Shown here piece by piece: positions 6,511 through 10,417 of a stretch of 10,417 bases of DNA. The stretch is from a bacterium (GTDB lineage: Bacteria > Bacteroidota > Bacteroidia > Bacteroidales > Bacteroidaceae): contig SFQP01000091.1 of assembly GCA_004562975.1 (NCBI GenBank), positions 1-10,417 of the forward strand, given 5' to 3'. The notes beneath the pieces were generated by a model that saw only the letters and a program-made list of their open reading frames with translations, made no database searches and was not told the DNA's origin. The translations under genes and the position numbers were made by a program. Positions within the stretch are counted from its first letter, which is position 1, and each line of letters opens with the position of its first letter.

Positions 6511-6703
6511 TGAGGTTATTAGGTTATGGGCACTTCGCTCCCCAGGTTATAAGGTTATAAAGTTACTGAGTAACTTGGTTATAAGGTTATGGGGTTATAA
6601 GGTTATGAAGTTACTACTGTAACGCCTGAACATCACCCGCTCAAATAGTAATATTATAACCTCATAACCTAAAATCTCATAACCTTAGCTATAACCTTAT
6701 CCC
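6511..6703. repeat. Fold-back array of 8-bp GGTTAT repeats, copy 2
   Basis: GGTTAT occurs on the + strand at 6514, 6522, 6545, 6553, 6577, 6585, 6593 and 6601. Neighbours are 8 bp apart, and the two gaps are 23 and 24 bp, so the 8-bp register is kept. ATAACC follows at 6656, 6664, 6679 and 6691. The left side contains a small palindrome (AAGTTACT, G, AGTAACTT at 6560-6576) and ends in GGTTATGAAGTTACT (6601-6615). The right side opens with AGTAATATTATAACC (6647-6661), 13 of 15 bases like the tip of copy 1. The centre (about 6616-6646) is unrelated to that of copy 1. The array fills most of the spacer 6481-6773. In the remaining 70 bases before the next gene I see no convincing promoter box. 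Confidence 0.9.
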
Positions 6704-6773
6704 TTAAAATCTGTTGCACTTCCCCTTGTTCATGCGTTATCAAATCACTATCACCCCCAACAAACCTTTTTTC

Positions 6774-9398
6774 ATGAACAAGAAACTGCTTTTCACCATA
6801 CCGCTGATTACACTCTTGCCCATGCAGCTCCGGGCGCAACAGACCGACAGCCTCAGCACAGACACCATAGTCAGCCAGCTCGGCGAAGCCACAGCCACCA
6901 CCACTCGCCTCGTCTTCACCAACAAAAAAGACACCGTGGTCTACGACATGAACGCACTGCTTGCCACTCAAGGCGATATGCTCAACGATGTCATCAACAA
7001 AATGCCGGGTCTGGAACTGCGCAACGGGGTGCTCTACTTCAAAGGCAAGAAGGTGGAACGCCTGATGGTGAACGGAACGGACTTCATGCGCAACGACACG
7101 AAGACAGCACTCGAACAGCTGCCGGCCTACATGGTGAAGACGGTGAAAGCCTACGAGAGCCTCACGGACCAGGCGAAAGTCACGGGCATTGACGACGGCC
7201 AGCGCGAACAGGTGGTCAACGTGGAACTGCGCAAAAATTACCTCAACACCTGGACCGGAAACGTGGATCTGGGCTATGCCACCGATGACTACTATCGCCT
7301 GCGCGGCTTTGCCAACACCTTCAACGCACTCTCCCGCATCAGCCTCTACTCCGGCCTCACCAACACGGGCGAGTACCAGTCGACCGACAACAGCGGCGGC
7401 TGGGAGGACAACGGATCGGGCAGCTCGCCTGGCAAAACCTCCTACAAACGCCCCGGCGCCACCTTCATGTTCAAGAACCGCGAGGAAGAGGAGGGTAAAG
7501 GGTTTGTGAAAATTGACGGCCACGCCACCTGGGACTACCGCAAGCACAACGACCGCAGCCGCGAAAACAAACAATACTTCCTGGACGAGGGGAGCCGCTA
7601 CGAAGCCTCCAACGGGCACGACCGCAACAGCGAGGAAATCACGGCAGCCAGGATTTCCCTGACGTGGAAGCCCACCGTCACGACACATCTGGAGTTTCGT
7701 CCCTGGTTCTCACACACCTCCACCCGAGGGCGCAAGACCCAGGCCACGGGACAGTGGAACGCCAACGTGTTCTCCCTCACCAATGACCCCATCGGCCTGC
7801 TCCGCCAAAGCGGTGCCGAAGGGTGGCCTGCAGGGGAGGCCGTCACACTCTGGCAGGCGGAAACTGCCTCCACCCTCTCCTCCAACGCTTATTACCACAC
7901 CTTTTTCCTGACCCAACGGCTCACCGAAAACAACTGGCGCATCTCCATCAACCACCTACTTAACGACCAGCACAACGACACACAGGCCCACGCGCTCAAC
8001 GGCTACCGCTATTTCCAACCCTCCGCCACGCCGCAGCCCACCCTCCTCAACCGCTACAACGAGAAGGAATCCTCCGTCCGTGAGCAGCAAGTATCCGCCG
8101 ACCTCAACATCCCCCTGCCCGTGCTGCAGACGCTGCGCCTGAGCTACAGTTTCGCCAACTCGCGCAGACAGTCCGACGCGCAGGGCTTCCTGCTTGACAG
8201 GATGGGCGGCGTGTTTGCCGACTACGACAGCTATCTGGCGCACTACGGCACCCTGCCCACGGAGGAGGACTGGCGGATGCTGGCCCGCGAGGCGGAAACC
8301 ACGGTGAATTCGCTGAAAAAAGCGCATAGGCACAAGGCCGAAGGCTACCTGCAATACAAGTCGAAGCACCTCTACGCCTCTGTGCGCAGCACGTGGAATT
8401 TCTGCTATGACTTCATGGATTACCGCAAGGGCAACTACGAACCGCAAATCCTCTCGCGCCACGCCACGGACTACCGCCTCTTTGCCCAGCTGCGCTACGA
8501 AACGGACTCCATGGGCAATTTCGACCTGCAATACAGCTATTCCACACAGCCGCAGCAGCTTGACCTGCAAATCAACATTCCCGACCTCTCTGACCCGCTC
8601 CACGTGCAGCTCGCCGCCGGCCATCTGCCCCGCCTTGAGCAGCAGAGCGTGGGCATCTTCTACACGGGAAACCTGAAGAACGGCAAAATGTTCTCCATTG
8701 ACCTCAACTGGAACCAATGGCTGGGCCATACGGTGTCGCGCTCCACCTACGACCCCGTCACCGGCATCACCACCACCCGGCTCACCACCGTCAATGGCCG
8801 CTGGAACGGCACGGCCCGCGTGTACTTCGGCATGCCGCTCGACAAGCAGCAGCAGTTCAACTGGTCCGTCAGTGTATCTTACGACTACATGCACGAGCCC
8901 AACTTTGCTCAGACCACGGCGGGTGAACCTTTCCGCTACACCAACCATCAGCACCTGCTCTACACCAAAACCACGCTTCAAGCCCGCACCGGCCAGTTCT
9001 TCGGCACTTTCAACTACTACAATGTGCTCATCCGGCAACGCAGCCCCTTAGCCTCCGCCACCTCCACCGGCAAAACGTCACACCATTTTCTCACCTCGCT
9101 GCAATATACCTTCCCGGGCGATTGGGAAATAAAATCCTCGGTCGAAGCGAACTACCAATATGCCTTAGCCTCGGCCAACTACACCCCCTGGCGCACCATC
9201 TGGACAGCCTCGGTGGCCAAGCGGCTGCTGCCAGGCAAACAGCTCACCCTGAAGCTCGAAGCCTCAGACATTCTCAACCAGCGCAGCCGTTCCTACGCCT
9301 GGGCCCGTGCCGAATACACCAGCAACAACTGGTATAACTGTGTGCAACGCTTCGTGATGTTCCACGTCATTTACTATTTCAATAGCAAAAAGAAATAA
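6774..9398 (+). CDS. outer-membrane beta-barrel protein (TonB-receptor-like, OMP_b-brl_3 type)
   Basis: The frame opens at 6714, but the ATG at 6774 gives a clear signal peptide, MNKKLLFTIPLITLLPMQLRA, cleaved before QQ, and a mature protein of about 853 residues. There follows a plug-like domain, about residues 36-140: KDTVVYDMNALLATQGDML, INKMPGLELRNGVLYFKGKK, VERLMVNGTDFM and LEQLPAYMVKTVKAYES. The rest is a barrel with alternating aromatic strands, ending in FVMFHVIYYFNSKKK, a typical outer-membrane C-terminus. The carboxypeptidase-like N-terminal domain of many relatives is absent, and no SusD gene is visible, so it is not a standard SusCD glycan importer. Substrate unknown. No frame break is seen. 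It lies downstream of a repeat array and ends in a terminator-like hairpin, so it is probably transcribed alone. Confidence 0.88.
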   Translation: MNKKLLFTIPLITLLPMQLRAQQTDSLSTDTIVSQLGEATATTTRLVFTNKKDTVVYDMNALLATQGDMLNDVINKMPGLELRNGVLYFKGKKVERLMVNGTDFMRNDTKTALEQLPAYMVKTVKAYESLTDQAKVTGIDDGQREQVVNVELRKNYLNTWTGNVDLGYATDDYYRLRGFANTFNALSRISLYSGLTNTGEYQSTDNSGGWEDNGSGSSPGKTSYKRPGATFMFKNREEEEGKGFVKIDGHATWDYRKHNDRSRENKQYFLDEGSRYEASNGHDRNSEEITAARISLTWKPTVTTHLEFRPWFSHTSTRGRKTQATGQWNANVFSLTNDPIGLLRQSGAEGWPAGEAVTLWQAETASTLSSNAYYHTFFLTQRLTENNWRISINHLLNDQHNDTQAHALNGYRYFQPSATPQPTLLNRYNEKESSVREQQVSADLNIPLPVLQTLRLSYSFANSRRQSDAQGFLLDRMGGVFADYDSYLAHYGTLPTEEDWRMLAREAETTVNSLKKAHRHKAEGYLQYKSKHLYASVRSTWNFCYDFMDYRKGNYEPQILSRHATDYRLFAQLRYETDSMGNFDLQYSYSTQPQQLDLQINIPDLSDPLHVQLAAGHLPRLEQQSVGIFYTGNLKNGKMFSIDLNWNQWLGHTVSRSTYDPVTGITTTRLTTVNGRWNGTARVYFGMPLDKQQQFNWSVSVSYDYMHEPNFAQTTAGEPFRYTNHQHLLYTKTTLQARTGQFFGTFNYYNVLIRQRSPLASATSTGKTSHHFLTSLQYTFPGDWEIKSSVEANYQYALASANYTPWRTIWTASVAKRLLPGKQLTLKLEASDILNQRSRSYAWARAEYTSNNWYNCVQRFVMFHVIYYFNSKKK

Positions 9399-9422
9399 CC
9401 GCACAAATCCTATACTCTTCTG

Positions 9423-9454
9423 CAACCGGCACGCCACCCAAGGCGTGCCGGTTG
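9423..9454 (+). terminator. Terminator-like hairpin after the beta-barrel gene
   Basis: CAACCGGCACGCC (9423-9435) and GGCGTGCCGGTTG (9442-9454) pair perfectly over 13 bp around an ACCCAA loop, 24 bases after the stop codon. The stem is very GC-rich, but only TTGCAT follows, not a U-run. A weak second stem (AAGCA at 9509-9513, TGCTT at 9522-9526) followed by AATTTTTT could be the actual release site. In the opposite direction the stem is followed by TGCAG, so this fits the + strand gene better. Confidence 0.7.
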
Positions 9455-9546
9455 TTGCATATGGGAAACGCACGCTCCGCTTGCAGAAATTGACAGCCAA
9501 AGAGGAAAAAGCACTGCTCATTGCTTAATTTTTTCTATTTTCTTCT

Positions 9547-9554
9547 GGGGGGGG
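9547..9554 (+). repeat. G8 homopolymer tract upstream of the -7 box
   Basis: Eight consecutive G residues sit between a pyrimidine-rich stretch (from about 9527) and the A/T-rich -7 region. The tract ends 15 bases before the TAATTTTG box, inside the interval where the -33/-7 spacer belongs. G runs of this length are rare in an otherwise AT-rich spacer and are prone to slipped-strand length change. Confidence 0.9.
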
Positions 9555-9569
9555 TAAAATAATATTAAA

Positions 9570-9577
9570 TAATTTTG
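9570..9577 (+). promoter_or_regulatory. -7 promoter box for the secreted-protein gene
   Basis: TAATTTTG fits the Bacteroidota TAnnTTTG consensus. It lies about 160 bases upstream of the ATG at 9737 and is followed by CCGCG, making a 13-base block identical at 12 positions to the box at 2415-2427. No exact TTG -33 element is present. The closest, TTCTG at 9543-9547, runs into the G8 tract, about 22 bases upstream of the box. Confidence 0.55.
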
Positions 9578-9736
9578 CCGCGAAGTCTTTGCTGTGAAAA
9601 ACCGTTAGGAGGGGAAAGGCCCATCGTTACCTGAACGCCAAGGCACTCAGGGCACGGCGCGTCCTCTCTGTCGGACTAACACGGCAACACCCCGAATCTC
9701 TTACTGAAAAAACAATTTTTTATTTATTATCAAACC
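9578..9736 (+). other. GC-rich structured 5' leader of the secreted-protein gene
   Basis: About 130 bases of GC-rich sequence (9578-9706) are followed by an A/T-rich stretch up to the ATG. They contain short complementary segments: CCGTTAG at 9602 with CTAA..CGG near 9676-9684, CCTGA/TCAGG around 9630-9650, and GTCC/GGAC at 9661-9676. These could form a branched fold. I compared it mentally with TPP, cobalamin, SAM, glycine, c-di-GMP and preQ1 riboswitches and it matches none convincingly. No open reading frame of note lies in it. The rest of the 9399-9736 spacer holds the terminator hairpin, the G8 tract and the promoter. Confidence 0.4.
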
Positions 9737-10417
9737 ATGAACAGATTACTACGCAAATGCTTTGCACTGGCGTGGCTGTTGTCGTCCTTGGGAATCGGCA
9801 CGCCGCAGACAGCGCAAGCACAGGCTGTGATTTTCCCGCAGGAAACGCAGCCCGGGCAGGCCAATCTGACCGAAGTCACGGGCACCTACACGCTGTCCAA
9901 CGACCTGTTCTCCGCCTCCTTTGTCAAGGCTGACGGAAAGCTGACCTTCGGCGGCTGCGATGCCATGAATCTCCAAGCTGAGGAGAACCTTTTCAAAATC
10001 AAACTGCAAAACAATGACGAGGTGGGCTCTTCGGCCATGACCCTCGGCACTGTGACCGTGGAAAACCTCACGGGCAACGCCTTCGCCGTGCGCGGTGCAG
10101 AACGCTTCAACGGCAAGCAGTTGGTGGCCAACTACACCTACGACAACCTGCAGATTGTGTGGCGCGCCGTGCTGCGCGACGGTTCGCACTACCTGCGCAC
10201 TGAGCTGGAAATCACGGCCAACGGTGCTGACGTGCTGATGGACAACATCACCCCCATGCTCTACACCGTCAACAACGTCACGGGCAACACGCCGCCCGTC
10301 GTGGTGGGCAACACCCGGGGCGCAGTGATTGCCAACAACAAGATTTTCGCCGGTCTGGAAACGCCGATGGGCGTGCAGACAAGCGGTGCGGCCAGCGACC
10401 TTGACCATTTCACGAAG
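9737..10417 (+). CDS. secreted protein of unknown function, N-terminal part (runs off the window)
   Basis: An open frame of 227 codons runs from ATG 9737 to the window end without a stop. Residues 1-28 or 1-30 form a signal peptide: basic MNRLLRK, a hydrophobic core (FALAWLLSSLGIG) and an AQA cleavage region, so the protein is exported. The mature part looks like beta-sandwich: TYTLSNDLFSASFVKADGKL, IVWRAVLRDGSHYLRTELEI, then VVVGNTRGAVIANNKIFAGL and ETPMGVQTSGA. I recall similar N-termini in large Bacteroidales secreted proteins labelled enterotoxin or putative glycosidase, but I cannot name the family with confidence and no catalytic domain is visible. It has its own promoter and a long leader. 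Confidence 0.85.
   Translation, partial: MNRLLRKCFALAWLLSSLGIGTPQTAQAQAVIFPQETQPGQANLTEVTGTYTLSNDLFSASFVKADGKLTFGGCDAMNLQAEENLFKIKLQNNDEVGSSAMTLGTVTVENLTGNAFAVRGAERFNGKQLVANYTYDNLQIVWRAVLRDGSHYLRTELEITANGADVLMDNITPMLYTVNNVTGNTPPVVVGNTRGAVIANNKIFAGLETPMGVQTSGAASDLDHFTK

Noticed and set aside
7956..9038. 360-codon minus-strand open frame opposite the beta-barrel gene (and another, 6669-7688)
   Set aside because: Same shadow composition (runs of V, A, G, H, E). The opposite strand encodes a coherent signal peptide, plug and barrel.
6774..9398. SusC-type glycan importer of a polysaccharide utilisation locus
   Set aside because: There is no SusD neighbour and no carboxypeptidase-like N-terminal domain. 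The plug-like region resembles the OMP_b-brl_3 group more closely.
9578..9736. Known riboswitch (TPP, cobalamin, glycine, SAM, c-di-GMP)
   Set aside because: GGGG- and CTGA-containing segments look superficially similar, but the conserved core sequences of these classes are not present in the right order.

Overview
The window looks like a chromosomal segment of a Bacteroidota genome, most likely order Bacteroidales (Bacteroides/Prevotella relatives). Three things point there: close family resemblance of the proteins (a large DUF2723 membrane protein, an OMP_b-brl_3-like outer-membrane barrel and a Bacteroidales-style polysaccharide deacetylase), promoter boxes of the Bacteroidota TAnnTTTG type, and AT-rich leaders without Shine-Dalgarno sites. 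All recognised genes are on the + strand, in GC-rich coding sequence separated by AT-rich spacers.

Layout. Positions 1-33 are the last ten codons of an upstream gene. After a 4-bp gap comes an M16 zinc peptidase gene (38-1193), broken internally, and 7 bp later queG (1201-2124), epoxyqueuosine reductase of tRNA queuosine synthesis. These look like one transcription unit. The 363-bp spacer 2125-2487 holds a fold-back array of 8-bp repeats and a promoter. Next is a gene of about 3.2 kb for a DUF2723 (TMEM260-like) multi-pass membrane protein (2488-5665), broken in two places and followed by a good rho-independent terminator. A NodB-type polysaccharide deacetylase (5767-6480) ends in a perfect 14-bp hairpin that includes its stop codon. 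A second copy of the fold-back array follows (6511-6703). Then come an intact outer-membrane beta-barrel gene (6774-9398), a terminator-like hairpin, an 8-G run just upstream of a promoter, an unexplained GC-rich leader, and the 5' part of a secreted protein gene that runs off the window (9737-10417).

Most striking. (1) Three reading-frame breaks in two otherwise well-conserved genes are not simple one-base slips. At each one a short conserved segment of the family appears to be missing, about 80-85, 85-95 and 45-50 bp by my estimate. The flanking sequence is undecayed, so either very recent deletions or consensus/assembly errors are likely. (2) Two copies of the same inverted, 8-bp-periodic GGTTAT repeat family lie in separate intergenic spacers and share an AAGTTACT tip. 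(3) A G8 tract lies where the spacer between the -33 and -7 promoter elements of the secreted-protein gene should be, a possible phase-variable promoter.

Together the genes suggest cell-envelope and housekeeping functions: protein O-glycosylation or another glycosyl transfer, polysaccharide or peptidoglycan modification, outer-membrane transport and proteolysis, plus tRNA modification. I do not see a defence island, CRISPR array, transposase or phage genes.
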